From assembly GCA_946409635.1 (NCBI GenBank), contig CAMJXD010000009.1:1-64000 (forward strand): a stretch of DNA of 64,000 bases. The letters are read 5' to 3'. Positions 36,246-45,201 of this stretch are shown here, piece by piece (positions within the stretch are counted from its first letter, which is position 1; each line of letters opens with the position of its first letter). This stretch comes from an uncultured Prevotellaceae bacterium. Lineage in GTDB: Bacteria; Bacteroidota; Bacteroidia; Bacteroidales; Muribaculaceae. Position numbers and translations under genes: made by a program. The notes under the pieces are model-generated. The model was not told the DNA's origin, searched no databases, and worked only from the letters and a program-made list of their open reading frames with translations.

Positions 36246-38072
36246 TCAAGGCTCCCGCCAGTCGCCGCCTTGCTTGATGAGGTCGATGAGCCGGTCGATG
36301 GCATCCTGCTCGGGAATGTTCATCTCGACACACTGCTTGCCCTTGTAGAGGCTGATGTGTCCGGCTGCTGCACCGACGTATCCGTAGTCGGCATCGGCCA
36401 TCTCGCCGGGACCGTTGACGATGCATCCCATGACCCCAATCTTGAGGTGGGTGAGATGGGCGGTGGCCTGCTGGACGCGCTGTACGGTGGTCTGCAGGTC
36501 GAACATGGTGCGTCCGCATCCCGGGCAAGAGATGAACTCGGTCTTGCTGATGCGCTGCCGTGCTGCCTGCAGGATGGCAAAGGCGATGCGCACCACCTCG
36601 CCGCCACTGTAGCTGCTGGGGGCTTCGAGCCAGATGCCGTCGGCGCGGCGGTTGAGCAAGACGGCGCCCAGGTCGGCACCGGCCTTGACCTGTAGCCACT
36701 CGTTGGAGCTGTCGGAGTAGGTGTTGCGAACAATGACCGGGCAGAGGATTCCCGCCTGGTCGAGCGCATGGGTAAACGCCTGCTGCTCGCCTGGAATATT
36801 GTGCACGGTAGGGGTGATGACCAGTACCGTGTCGTTGCGTCCCTTGAGGAATTCAAGTCTGCTCATGGGAGTGGCTGCCGGCAGCTGGAGGAAGCGCAAT
36901 GGCGTGTCGGGGCAACGGTCCCACTCACCGATGGTGAGCAACGGGCAGACGTTGCGCTCACCCTTCCAGTAGCTGAAGGGCACAAGGAAGCGATGCATGC
37001 CGTCGATGAGCCCATCGGCGCTGTAGTAGAGGTCGGGCTGTAGCGTCTCGCCCTCAAGCTGGTCGGGCCTGTAGCTGGCAATGACCATGGGTTGGAGGTT
37101 GCCGCCGACGGTTCCTGCCACCTCGACAGTCGAGCGCCGGCCGGGGCACAGCGGATCGTATCCCTGGCAATAGTCCCCCTCGATGACAGGTTGTCCCTGC
37201 CGCTGCGAGATGTAGTCGACGAGCTTGCGAGCCACGGGGACTTCCATCTCGGGCTCCTCGCTGAGTGATACGCGGATGGTATCGCCGAGTCCCTCGGCCA
37301 TGAGTGCTCCGATGCCGACGGCGCTCTTGATGCGTCCGTCCTCACCGAAACCAGCCTCGGTGACTCCCAGATGCAGCGGGAAGTGCATGTCCTCCTGGTC
37401 CATGGCGTGTACCAGTCGCCGCACAGCCTCGACCATGACGACAACATTGGAGGCCTTCATCGAGATGACCACATTGAAGAACTGCTCGCTGACAAACACC
37501 CTGAGGAACTCCATGACGCTCTCGACCATGCCGGCTGCCGTGTTGCCATAGCGGCTCATGATGCGGTCGCTGAGCGAGCCGTGGTTGACACCGAGCCTGA
37601 CAGCCGTGCCATGCTCGCGGCAGACGGCGATAAACGGCACCAGAGCCTCACGAATGCGGTCGAGCTCGGCCTGATACTGCTCGGGCGTGTAGTCAAGCTG
37701 CTTGAACGAGCGGGCCGGGTCAACGAAGTTACCCGGGTTGATGCGAACCCCCTCACAGATAGCAGCCGCTGTGATGGCTGCCTGAGGGTTGAAATGAATG
37801 TCGGCGATGAGCGGAATGTTACATTCCTTGGCCCTGAGAAGACGCGAAATGTCGCCGATGCTCTCGGCTTGCTTGACACCCTGAGCCGTGAGGCGGACAT
37901 AGTCGGCCCCGGCGTAGGCGATGCGCTGGCACTGGGCTGCGCTGGCCAGGACATCGTCGGTGGCGGTGTTGGTCATGGATTGCACTCTGACAGGCCATTC
38001 ACTGCCCAAGGGAATGTTGCCGACGGGCACGCTCACCGTCGAGCGACGAATATAGTTGAAAGTCTTGTTCAT
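36246..38072 (-). CDS. ispG: 4-hydroxy-3-methylbut-2-enyl diphosphate synthase, long form
   Basis: An iron-sulphur enzyme of the MEP isoprenoid pathway that reduces MEcPP to HMBPP. The 608-residue protein is the long Bacteroidetes/Chlamydia/plant form with a large insert between the TIM barrel (IRRSTVSVPVGNIPLGSEWP at the start) and the [4Fe-4S] domain. Cluster cysteines are seen in SCPGCGRTMFDL and VMGCIVNGPGEMADAD. It heads a minus-strand gene pair with the DUF4369 lipoprotein (36 bp). No other MEP gene is in the window. Confidence 0.95.
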   Translation of the reverse strand: MNKTFNYIRRSTVSVPVGNIPLGSEWPVRVQSMTNTATDDVLASAAQCQRIAYAGADYVRLTAQGVKQAESIGDISRLLRAKECNIPLIADIHFNPQAAITAAAICEGVRINPGNFVDPARSFKQLDYTPEQYQAELDRIREALVPFIAVCREHGTAVRLGVNHGSLSDRIMSRYGNTAAGMVESVMEFLRVFVSEQFFNVVISMKASNVVVMVEAVRRLVHAMDQEDMHFPLHLGVTEAGFGEDGRIKSAVGIGALMAEGLGDTIRVSLSEEPEMEVPVARKLVDYISQRQGQPVIEGDYCQGYDPLCPGRRSTVEVAGTVGGNLQPMVIASYRPDQLEGETLQPDLYYSADGLIDGMHRFLVPFSYWKGERNVCPLLTIGEWDRCPDTPLRFLQLPAATPMSRLEFLKGRNDTVLVITPTVHNIPGEQQAFTHALDQAGILCPVIVRNTYSDSSNEWLQVKAGADLGAVLLNRRADGIWLEAPSSYSGGEVVRIAFAILQAARQRISKTEFISCPGCGRTMFDLQTTVQRVQQATAHLTHLKIGVMGCIVNGPGEMADADYGYVGAAAGHISLYKGKQCVEMNIPEQDAIDRLIDLIKQGGDWREP

Positions 38073-38150
38073 CTTGATGATAAAGTATTGTTATGCACCG
38101 GCAGGCGGGCAAGAAGACCAGCAGCCGGCGGTTGTATCGTTAAGTAAGGG

Positions 38151-38789
38151 TTATCCAAACAGTCTCATGGTCAATGACACACACAAGAAACCGACCACTG
38201 CGCCGGCAAGCACCTGCCAGGTGTCATGCCGCTTGAGCACGAGCCGCGCCGAGCCAAGGAGTCCCGCCACAAGCACGACACTGCACAAGAGCCACAGGAG
38301 GTCGATGGCACTGAGTCCCTGGACGTGGAGCTGATAGATGAGGCCGACGAGACCGCCGATGCCCGCCATGTGGGCACTGATTTTCCACTTGAGGTTGATT
38401 ACCGCCATGAGCAACACCGTTATGGCCGAACCCACCATGAACATCGTGAACCACTGTGGAGAGTGGCAATAGTAGAGATAGTAGGCCGCCACGGCATAGC
38501 ACAAGGCAGTGAAGAGGTAAGGGATGAGTCGTTGCTCGCGCTCGTCGACGTGCAGGCTCTTGATGAGCTTGAAGTGCCTCATCACGCTGAGGAAGATGAT
38601 GGGGATGATGCAGGTGATGCCCATGCACACCAGCAGCACCGACACCCGCGTGCCGTAAGGCAGAAGGCACAAGACCGACACCCACATGACGAAGAAGACG
38701 CCATAGGTGGGCATGAGCAGCGGGCTGAAGGCCGTCGACAGGAAGTTGGCTATGCCTGCCAGGAGTTTGTTGACCGTGTATTGTTTCAT
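38151..38789 (-). CDS. PAP2-like membrane phosphatase family protein
   Basis: A 212-residue membrane protein (start ATG 38789) with about six helices. The last two PAP2 blocks are visible: KWKISAHMAGIGG (SAH-like) and SARLVLKRHDTWQVLAGAVVG (R-x6-H-x3-D-like); the first block KxxxxxxRP is degenerate (DEREQRLIPYLF). In this branch the protein may act on polyprenyl or lipid phosphates, consistent with the neighbouring isoprenoid gene, but activity is unproven. It sits between rpoN and ispG, all on the minus strand. Confidence 0.72.
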   Translation of the reverse strand: MKQYTVNKLLAGIANFLSTAFSPLLMPTYGVFFVMWVSVLCLLPYGTRVSVLLVCMGITCIIPIIFLSVMRHFKLIKSLHVDEREQRLIPYLFTALCYAVAAYYLYYCHSPQWFTMFMVGSAITVLLMAVINLKWKISAHMAGIGGLVGLIYQLHVQGLSAIDLLWLLCSVVLVAGLLGSARLVLKRHDTWQVLAGAVVGFLCVSLTMRLFG

Positions 38790-38833
38790 CTCAATTCTTG
38801 TGATTATCAAGTCGGTAGAGTCACATGAGGGGG

Positions 38834-40300
38834 CTACTTAGCCATCTTGCGACGAATGGGGCTGCTGGGGATACCTAGTGTGTCGCGGTACTTGGCGACG
38901 GTGCGGCGCTCGAGCTGGTATCCCATCTCCTTGAGCTGCTTGCACAGGGCATCGTCGCTGAGCGGGTTCTTCTTGTCCTCGCCCTCGACGAGCTGCTTGA
39001 GCGCGTCACACACCTCGTGCCATGAAGCCCCGTTGATGTCCTCGCGGAAGAAGAACTTGAGGCTCTTGACCCCCCATGGCAGCTGCACATACTTGTTGTT
39101 GACCGCCCTGGAGACGACCGAGACGTCCTTGCCGATCATGTCGGCAATCTGCTGTTGTCCCAGAGGCTTGAGGTCCCGCTCGTCGCCGCTGAGGAAGAAG
39201 TCGTGCTGACACTTGACGATAGCGTTCATGGTGGCGAAGAGAGTCTGCTGTCGCTGCTTGAGCAGCTCGATGAACGTGCTTGCCCGCTGATAGGCATCGA
39301 TGATGACCTTCTTCTCCTTGTTCTCGGTGACGCTGAGTGTGGCCCCGCTCTTGTACCGTTCGTTGAGCAAGGTGTAACTCTCGCTGATCTGCAGCGCTGG
39401 GATATTGTTGCGCAGGGTGACGATGAGCCGGTTGCTCTCCTCGTCGATCTCGACATCGAAGTCGGGTGTGACCTGCTGGCTGCGGTCGCTGCGCGAGCTG
39501 AAGACGTTGCCGGGGTAGGGCGTGAGTCCACGACGGATCTGGCTCTTGAAAACCTCTTCAATCTTCTGCTGGCTGGTGCCGAGTTTGCGCGCCAGGGTGT
39601 CGAACCTCATGGTCACAAAATCGTCGAAATACTTGTCGACGATGGTGATCGCCATGTTGACATCGTCGTTGCGGGTTTTGCGTTGCAGCTGCAACAGGAT
39701 GCACTCCTTGACGTTGCGTGCGGCGATGCCAGGAGGGTCTAGCGACTGGACGACGGCAATCATCTGCTCGACCTGCTGGGCATCGACGATGTAGCCGTCG
39801 TTGAAGGTGACGTCGTCGGCAATCTGAGCCGCAGTGCGGTGCAAGAAACCATTATCCTCGAGGTTACCCACGATGGCATGTGCGATGACCAGCTGCACGT
39901 CGTCGAGCTCGAGTTCGCCGAGCTGGTCGGATAGCGAGTCCTGCAGGGTCTTCTCGCTGACGACAATGGGCGTATAGTAATCATCGTCCGGGCTGCGGTT
40001 GTTGACAAAGTAGCGGTACCAGGCCGCGGTGTCCTCGTCGCCGATGTTCTCGCCCACGGGGTCGTCTTCGCGCGGCGTGTCGTCGTGCTGCTTCTTGCTG
40101 GTTCCCTCGTCGTTGTTGTCATAGTCATCGCCATCATCGTCGTTCTTTTTCTCGAGCGCTTCGATCTCGTTGACCTTGTTGTCGATGAATTCTGACATCT
40201 CGGCATCATTTTTTTCCAGCATGAAGCCAAGCATGCGCTGCTGTTCGAGCGCAATCCGTTGTTTCTGCGTCTGCTCTTGTGTGAGGCCTTGTTTTGCCAT
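38834..40300 (-). CDS. rpoN: RNA polymerase sigma-54 factor
   Basis: An alternative sigma factor that needs ATP-dependent enhancer-binding activators and recognises -24/-12 promoters. The 488-residue protein (start ATG 40300, MAKQGLTQEQTQKQRIALEQ) has the Gln-rich activator region I, an acidic low-complexity region II (residues about 47-85, EKKNDDDGDDYDNNDEG), the core-binding region and the C-terminal RpoN box RRTVAKYRDTLGIPSSPIRR. A longer frame start at 40333 is less likely. No enhancer-binding protein gene is in the window. Confidence 0.93.
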   Translation of the reverse strand: MAKQGLTQEQTQKQRIALEQQRMLGFMLEKNDAEMSEFIDNKVNEIEALEKKNDDDGDDYDNNDEGTSKKQHDDTPREDDPVGENIGDEDTAAWYRYFVNNRSPDDDYYTPIVVSEKTLQDSLSDQLGELELDDVQLVIAHAIVGNLEDNGFLHRTAAQIADDVTFNDGYIVDAQQVEQMIAVVQSLDPPGIAARNVKECILLQLQRKTRNDDVNMAITIVDKYFDDFVTMRFDTLARKLGTSQQKIEEVFKSQIRRGLTPYPGNVFSSRSDRSQQVTPDFDVEIDEESNRLIVTLRNNIPALQISESYTLLNERYKSGATLSVTENKEKKVIIDAYQRASTFIELLKQRQQTLFATMNAIVKCQHDFFLSGDERDLKPLGQQQIADMIGKDVSVVSRAVNNKYVQLPWGVKSLKFFFREDINGASWHEVCDALKQLVEGEDKKNPLSDDALCKQLKEMGYQLERRTVAKYRDTLGIPSSPIRRKMAK

Positions 40301-40434
40301 TGTGGATAGAAGTTTTTTAGCTTTAACCAACAAAGGTACTAAAAAGAGTTCATACGAGGGCTTGGGAGCGGTGTTTTTTTGAAAAATTAATTTATTGGGG
40401 CAGATGTGCAGAGTTGGTAGATGAGAGAATAAGG

Positions 40435-40464
40435 TTGTGGGTCAGAAAGTTTTATTTACCTTTG
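40435..40464 (+). promoter_or_regulatory. promoter of PhzF-family gene
   Basis: TTG (40435-40437), 19-bp spacer, TACCTTTG (40457-40464), 43 bp before the ATG. Confidence 0.75.
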
Positions 40465-40507
40465 CAGTGCAGGCGATGTTGCCTGAAAGCTAACGAGACG
40501 AACTGTC

Positions 40508-41359
40508 ATGATGAGGTATTATATTGTTGACGCCTTCACGAGTGAGCCCTTCGGTGGCAACCCGGCCGGGGTGGTGCTGTTACCCCGTGAGAGCGATTTC
40601 CCAGCTGAGCGGCTGATGCAGCAGATTGCTGCCGAGTTGCGGTACAGCGAGACGGCCTTTGTGCAACAGCAGGGTCCCCAGGAGTTCACGCTGCGTTATT
40701 TCACGCCGGTGAGCGAGGTCGACCTGTGCGGACACGCGACGATAGCGTCCTTCGGGCTGATGCGGCAAGAGGGTATCGTGAAAGCCGGGGACGAGTGTGT
40801 GAACCATACCCTTGCAGGAGACCTGGCAGTGAAGATAGGCGACCAGGTGATGATGGAGATGGCAACGGCCCGTGCGATAGGCGTAGAGGTGGATTCAGAG
40901 CGCCTGCACCACATTATGGGTGGCGGTGCGTCTCGAGGCTGGCCAGAGTTGCCGATTGACGTGATCTCGACCGGTCTGCCCGACATCCTGCTGCCCGTGG
41001 GAGACCTGTCGCAGCTAGAGTCGCTGAGTCCCGACATGGAGTCGCTGGCGGCATTGAGCCGCGAGCTGGACGTGGTGGGCGTTCACGCGTTTGCCCTGAG
41101 CGATGACGGCTACACGGCCCACGTGCGCAACTTCGGGCCGCTGTATGGCGTGCCTGAAGAGTCGGCCACCGGAACAGCTAACGCCGCGCTGACACATTAC
41201 CTTGAGCGTCACGGCATCGTCTCGCGACCGGCTATGTGCCGATTCCTGCAGGGCGAGGCCATGCACCGCCCGTCGACGGTGTCGACGTCGCTGACGGCAG
41301 ACGGCGGCATCTGGGTGGGCGGCTCGTGCTGCATTGTAGCCCGCGGCGAGTTGCTCTAG
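40508..41359 (+). CDS. PhzF-family isomerase/epimerase
   Basis: A 283-residue protein of the diaminopimelate-epimerase-like fold. Typical blocks are FTSEPFGGNPAGVVLL, ELRYSETAFV (catalytic glutamate), RYFTPVSEVDLCGHATIAS and the C-terminal EESATGTANAALTHYL. True PhzF isomerises a phenazine precursor; most homologues, including this stand-alone gene, have unknown substrates. It has its own promoter. Confidence 0.9.
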   Translation: MMRYYIVDAFTSEPFGGNPAGVVLLPRESDFPAERLMQQIAAELRYSETAFVQQQGPQEFTLRYFTPVSEVDLCGHATIASFGLMRQEGIVKAGDECVNHTLAGDLAVKIGDQVMMEMATARAIGVEVDSERLHHIMGGGASRGWPELPIDVISTGLPDILLPVGDLSQLESLSPDMESLAALSRELDVVGVHAFALSDDGYTAHVRNFGPLYGVPEESATGTANAALTHYLERHGIVSRPAMCRFLQGEAMHRPSTVSTSLTADGGIWVGGSCCIVARGELL

Positions 41360-41406
41360 TCATCAAGAGGTAAACACCCACATCATCTAGTGAGACATTC
41401 AGTTCT

Positions 41407-42372
41407 CTAGGGATTGGCCTGGGCCTTGTAGAAGTCGTCCAGGCAGTGGACGATTGTGTCGAGGTCGTCGGTGAGGGTGAGCAGAAGGTTCTTGTAGCGG
41501 CCCGTGTCGAGGAGTTGCTCGAGCAACGGGTAGACGGGGATGTCGCGTGTCCAGAAGCTCTTGCCCAAGAAAATCATGGGGCTGGCGAAGCCGAACGAGA
41601 GGTAGTGGTTCTGCACTGCCTCCTGAAAGATTTCCTGCATTGTTCCAGCGCTGCCAGGGGTGTAGATGAGTCCGCCGAAGGCAAGGGTGAGGATGTTGTC
41701 CTCCCGCAGGCTGTTGTCAAAGAACTTGGCAATGTGTGTTGCAAAGGGCGTTGACGGCTCGTGGCCGTAGAGCCATGTGGGTATACCGAGGCTGATGTAT
41801 CGGTCCTGGGGGTACTTGTTCATGACCTCGAATGCCGATTGTAGCCACCGCGGGTCGTCAAAAGCCTCCACTCCCATGAGCATAGCCATGGCGTCGTCGA
41901 GCTGCCGGTCGGGTCGTCCGGCCATCCAAGCACCCAGGTGAACGGCTTCCATGGCACCGGGTCCGCCACCGCTGAGCATGACGAATCCCAGCTCGGTGAG
42001 CCGCTTGCTCAGCCTGGCTACATTGCGATACATGCCGTCGGGGCGGAGCAGCGCATGTCCGCCCATGACACCCACGCAGCGGCGCTCGCCTACCGACTTG
42101 ACAAACTGGTGCAGCGCCACGTGGATGCAGTGGTCGTGCAGCCGCCGAGCCAGGGACTCCTCGACACTGGTGGGTTGCTTGCCGGTGTACAGGTAGTACT
42201 GATACACCTTGCCGTCGAAGCAGGCGCCGTAAGACTTGGGGCCAGCCTCGGGGTCATAGCCCTGATAGAGCTCGCCGGGGCTGTAGAGTGCCTGGCGGGT
42301 GACGCAGTAGGGGACCTTGTCGAGATAGGTCATGATGTCCTTTAAATCGTTCAAACCGTTGTTGGTAATCAT
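41407..42372 (-). CDS. LOG-family Rossmann-fold nucleotide-binding protein
   Basis: A 321-residue protein of the TIGR00730/LOG (lysine-decarboxylase-like) group. Key blocks are VMGGHALLRPDG, MLSGGGPGAMEAVHLGAWMAG and FGGLIYTPGSAGTMQEIFQEA, the last replacing the usual PGGxGTxxE motif with PGSAGTMQE, so the catalytic loop is slightly altered. Related enzymes release a base from nucleoside monophosphates (LOG, PpnN). The exact activity is uncertain. A start at 42330 (MTYLDK) is an alternative. Confidence 0.82.
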   Translation of the reverse strand: MITNNGLNDLKDIMTYLDKVPYCVTRQALYSPGELYQGYDPEAGPKSYGACFDGKVYQYYLYTGKQPTSVEESLARRLHDHCIHVALHQFVKSVGERRCVGVMGGHALLRPDGMYRNVARLSKRLTELGFVMLSGGGPGAMEAVHLGAWMAGRPDRQLDDAMAMLMGVEAFDDPRWLQSAFEVMNKYPQDRYISLGIPTWLYGHEPSTPFATHIAKFFDNSLREDNILTLAFGGLIYTPGSAGTMQEIFQEAVQNHYLSFGFASPMIFLGKSFWTRDIPVYPLLEQLLDTGRYKNLLLTLTDDLDTIVHCLDDFYKAQANP

Positions 42373-42527
42373 AGCGTTGCGTGGCGTTTTAGGTTCAGCC
42401 CACTGGCGAGTGGGCGATGCAAAGATACTGATTATTTATTGAAAACGGAAACGTTTTGCCATCGAGTATCGGGTCACTGGAATTGAGGAATCGATGATGA
42501 TGAAATGAAAGAAATTGACTTGATTGC

Positions 42528-42557
42528 TTGCATGTTCGGTCTATTTTAGTATTTTTG
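42528..42557 (+). promoter_or_regulatory. promoter of DUF4923 lipoprotein gene
   Basis: TTG (42528-42530), 19-bp spacer, TATTTTTG (42550-42557). A MITE now lies between this promoter and the gene at 42763, so the transcript should include the whole element in its leader. Confidence 0.7.
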
Positions 42558-42574
42558 CAGCAACCGAAACAATT

Positions 42575-42743
42575 AAGGGGACTTCTATAAATTACCGAAA
42601 TGTTTATATTTTATATTGACTGTATGGCATATTTTGACTTATCTTCTTGGACCATAGCCAGCTATGCTCCTGCAAAGCTAAGCCAAAATCTACTCAAAAA
42701 CAAATCAAAATCCACATCAAGCTAATTTATAGAAGTCCCCTTT
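42575..42743 (-). mobile_element. MITE family 2, copy 3 (about 169 bp), inverted
   Basis: Left end AAGGGGACTTCTATAAATTA, right end TAATTTATAGAAGTCCCCTT: 19-20-bp perfect terminal inverted repeats. The core (GGACCATAGCCAGCTATGCTCC) is the reverse complement of copies 1 and 2 and about 80 bp of their interior is missing. It sits inside the 5' leader of the DUF4923 gene, ending 19 bp before its ATG. Confidence 0.85.
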
Positions 42744-42762
42744 AGAAAAGAACAGAAAGTTT

Positions 42763-43446
42763 ATGAAGAAAGTTTACGCAACGATGTTAGCGGCCGTGAT
42801 GCTGATGGGCAGCGGCTGCACGGCTCTGGGCAACATGGGCATGGGCTCGGGCACCGGCGCCGAGAACGGAAACGGCACCCTGGGCAACGTGCTGGGCAAT
42901 GTGCTGGGCGGCGTGCTGGGCACATTGGGGTCGCAGAACACGATTGACGGCCTGCTGGGTCTGGTGATAGGCAGTGTCAAGATTCAGGAGAGCGAGCTCT
43001 ACGGAGCGTGGTATTATACCGAGCCGGCTTGTGCGTTCACCAGCGAGAACCTGCTGGCCAAGGCCGGCGGTGCCGTGGCCGCCGAGAATTGCAAGGAAAA
43101 GCTGTTGCCGGTCTATAACGGCCTGGGCATCAGTGCCCAGAACACCCAGTTCCAGTTTACACAGGACCACCAGTTTGCCGGCAAGGTGAAAGGTATCCCC
43201 GTGAGCGGCACGTACACCTATGACGCGTCGAGCGGCACGATCAAGCTCAAGACGATGCTGTTCTCGACCAATGCCTATGTGACGCGCACCACGAGCGGGC
43301 TGGGTCTGACGTTTGAGAGCAAGAACCTGTTAAAGGTGCTGCAGGCTGCCGCCGCGTTGAGCGGCAACTCGACGATCCAGACTGTGGGTGACCTGAGCAA
43401 GCAGTATGATGGCGTGCGCCTGGGTTTTGAGGTGGCGCGTAATTGA
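42763..43446 (+). CDS. DUF4923 family lipoprotein
   Basis: A 227-residue lipoprotein (lipobox MGSGC, Cys19) with a Gly/Asn-rich linker (TGAENGNGTLGNVLGNVLGG) and a beta-rich C-terminal domain (LYGAWYYTEPACAFTSENLL, SGTYTYDASSGTIKLKT) that matches DUF4923, a lipocalin-like Bacteroidetes family of unknown function. Its leader contains a MITE, which can form a long hairpin and may affect expression. Confidence 0.88.
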   Translation: MKKVYATMLAAVMLMGSGCTALGNMGMGSGTGAENGNGTLGNVLGNVLGGVLGTLGSQNTIDGLLGLVIGSVKIQESELYGAWYYTEPACAFTSENLLAKAGGAVAAENCKEKLLPVYNGLGISAQNTQFQFTQDHQFAGKVKGIPVSGTYTYDASSGTIKLKTMLFSTNAYVTRTTSGLGLTFESKNLLKVLQAAAALSGNSTIQTVGDLSKQYDGVRLGFEVARN

Positions 43447-43501
43447 GGTTACTGAATTACAGTGACTTGAAGAGCAGGGAGTAGAGCCCTCCCTACTGTG
43501 A

Positions 43502-44422
43502 TTAGCGATGTAGCGAGAAATCAAAGCGGAGTCCACCGCCAGGAGCGTTGGACGCCTTGATGGTGCCGCCGTGCAGCACGACGGCATTCTTGACGATGGC
43601 CAGTCCGAGTCCGGTGCCGCCTTGTGCGCGGCTGCGGCTCTTGTCGATGCGGTAGAAACGCTCGAAGATGCGCGAGAGGTGCTTCTCGTCGACACCATTG
43701 CCGTTGTCGGCCAGGATGAAGTTCCACTGGTCGTCACCACGGCTGGCATCGATAGTGACCGTTGTGCCCTCACCGGCATAGCTCACAGCGTTGTCGACGA
43801 GGTTGCGGAAGATGCTGTAGATGAGTGAAGGGTTGCCGTTGACGATGATTCCCTGCGGCAGGTTGTTGTTGATGGTCATGTGGCGCCTGTCGAGTGCCAG
43901 GGCGGTCTCCTGGACGATGTCGGCAACGATTCTAGCCACATCTACTCGCTCGGTTGCAATCATGCTGGACGCGTAGTCCATGCGGTTGAGCGTGGAGATG
44001 TCCTGCAGGAGCGAAGTGAGCCTGTGGGCCTGGGAGAGCGTTCGCTCGACAAACTGTCGACGTGTCTCGTCGCTCATGTCGGGGTGTTCGAGAATAGTCT
44101 CGGCATAGCCCTTGATGCTCGCCACTGGCGTCTTGAGCTCGTGGGCGATGTTCTGAGTGAGTTCCCGGCGTATCTTGTTCTCCTTGTCGGCCTGTTCGCG
44201 GCTGATGCGGTTGTCCATGCGGCGCGCGTAACGGTGTAGCAGCACTCCCAGTCCTACCATGACGACAAGCGAGAATAACAAGAGATGCCAGTCGCTCGAT
44301 TCCTCGAGCGGCATGATGTAGTTGCGGTCGTAATCCTCAAAGCAGATGAAGATAGTAGCATAGATGGCGAAAATCACCATCACGCTCAGGAACATCTTGC
44401 GGCCTTCGGACAGCTTTTTCAT
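43502..44422 (-). CDS. sensor histidine kinase, PhoR-like
   Basis: A 306-residue membrane kinase; start at ATG 44422 (MKKLSEGRKMFLSVMVIFAI) overlapping the response-regulator stop by 4 bp. A longer frame upstream is antisense noise from the regulator. Two transmembrane segments flank a short periplasmic loop; then H-box NIAHELKTPVASIKGY, N-box RNLVDNAVSYAGEG, G1 LADNGNGVDE, F-box FERFYR and G2 GGTGLGLAIV. Together with the upstream regulator it forms a two-component system, next to a Na/Pi cotransporter gene, hence the tentative phosphate assignment. Confidence 0.9.
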   Translation of the reverse strand: MKKLSEGRKMFLSVMVIFAIYATIFICFEDYDRNYIMPLEESSDWHLLLFSLVVMVGLGVLLHRYARRMDNRISREQADKENKIRRELTQNIAHELKTPVASIKGYAETILEHPDMSDETRRQFVERTLSQAHRLTSLLQDISTLNRMDYASSMIATERVDVARIVADIVQETALALDRRHMTINNNLPQGIIVNGNPSLIYSIFRNLVDNAVSYAGEGTTVTIDASRGDDQWNFILADNGNGVDEKHLSRIFERFYRIDKSRSRAQGGTGLGLAIVKNAVVLHGGTIKASNAPGGGLRFDFSLHR

Positions 44423-45105
44423 CCCGCGACAAAGAGATAACCGAACCCGTGTCGGGTGACGATGCAAGACGAGTAGCGTCCAATCTTCTTGCGCATGCGC
44501 GTGATGTTGACGTCGACGGTGCGGTCGGTAACCACGACGTCGCTGGGCCAAACCCGCTCTAGGACTTCCTGACGCGAGAATACCTGTCCGCGGTGCTCAA
44601 GCAGGAGCCGCAGCAGTTCAAATTCGGTGCGCGTGAGAGGCACTGGCACACCGTCGGCGCTGACGGTCATGCGTGCGAGGTCCATCACGAGCCCCTCGTG
44701 CCGTAATTCCTGTGTCGAGGCCCCCTTGGATGCCGACGTGCGCGATAGCACCGCTTTGACACGAGCGAGAACCTCACGAACTGAGAAGGGCTTGGCAATG
44801 TAGTCGTCGGCGCCCAAGGCGAAGCCCTGTAGCTTGTCGTCCTCGGCACCGAGTGCCGTGAGGAAGATGATGGGCACCGAAGCCGTGGCCTTGTCCCGCT
44901 TGAGATGTCGTGCCAACTCATAGCCAGACATGCCCGGCATCATCACGTCGAGCAGGAGCAGATTGAAGCTTGAGATATCAAAACCGAGAGCCTGCTCGGC
45001 CGAATTGGCCACGCAGACTTGATAGCCCTCGGCCTCAAGGTTAAAGACGAGAATCTCACATAGGTCCTGCTCGTCGTCAATTACTAATATCTGTTGTTTA
45101 TCCAT
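44419..45105 (-). CDS. OmpR/PhoB-type response regulator
   Basis: A 228-residue regulator: receiver domain with phosphoacceptor D53 (NLLLLDVMMPGMSG), switch lysine in YIAKPFSV, and a C-terminal winged helix (TRTEFELLRLLLEHRG ... WPSDVVVTDRTVDVNITRMR). It is co-encoded with the kinase. Its promoter has a TATATTTG -7 box at 45114-45121 (minus) only 8 bp before the ATG, lacks a -33 TTG, and has TTACAT repeats at 45144-45160 instead, suggesting activator-dependent autoregulation. Confidence 0.92.
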   Translation of the reverse strand: MDKQQILVIDDEQDLCEILVFNLEAEGYQVCVANSAEQALGFDISSFNLLLLDVMMPGMSGYELARHLKRDKATASVPIIFLTALGAEDDKLQGFALGADDYIAKPFSVREVLARVKAVLSRTSASKGASTQELRHEGLVMDLARMTVSADGVPVPLTRTEFELLRLLLEHRGQVFSRQEVLERVWPSDVVVTDRTVDVNITRMRKKIGRYSSCIVTRHGFGYLFVAG

Positions 45106-45113
45106 ATCAGTCG

Positions 45114-45160
45114 CAAATATAATAAATAAAAATCAAATAAGTATTACATTGCTGTTACAT
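45114..45160 (-). promoter_or_regulatory. response-regulator promoter with 11-bp-period repeats
   Basis: -7 box TATATTTG (complement of 45114-45121). TTACAT at 45144-45149 and 45155-45160 is a direct repeat with 11-bp period, similar to PhoB/PhoP box half-sites, placed where a -33 element would be. Confidence 0.5.
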
Positions 45161-45201
45161 CTAGTGTTAAATATAGTGTAATGGTGCTGATAATGGCTCT
45201 G

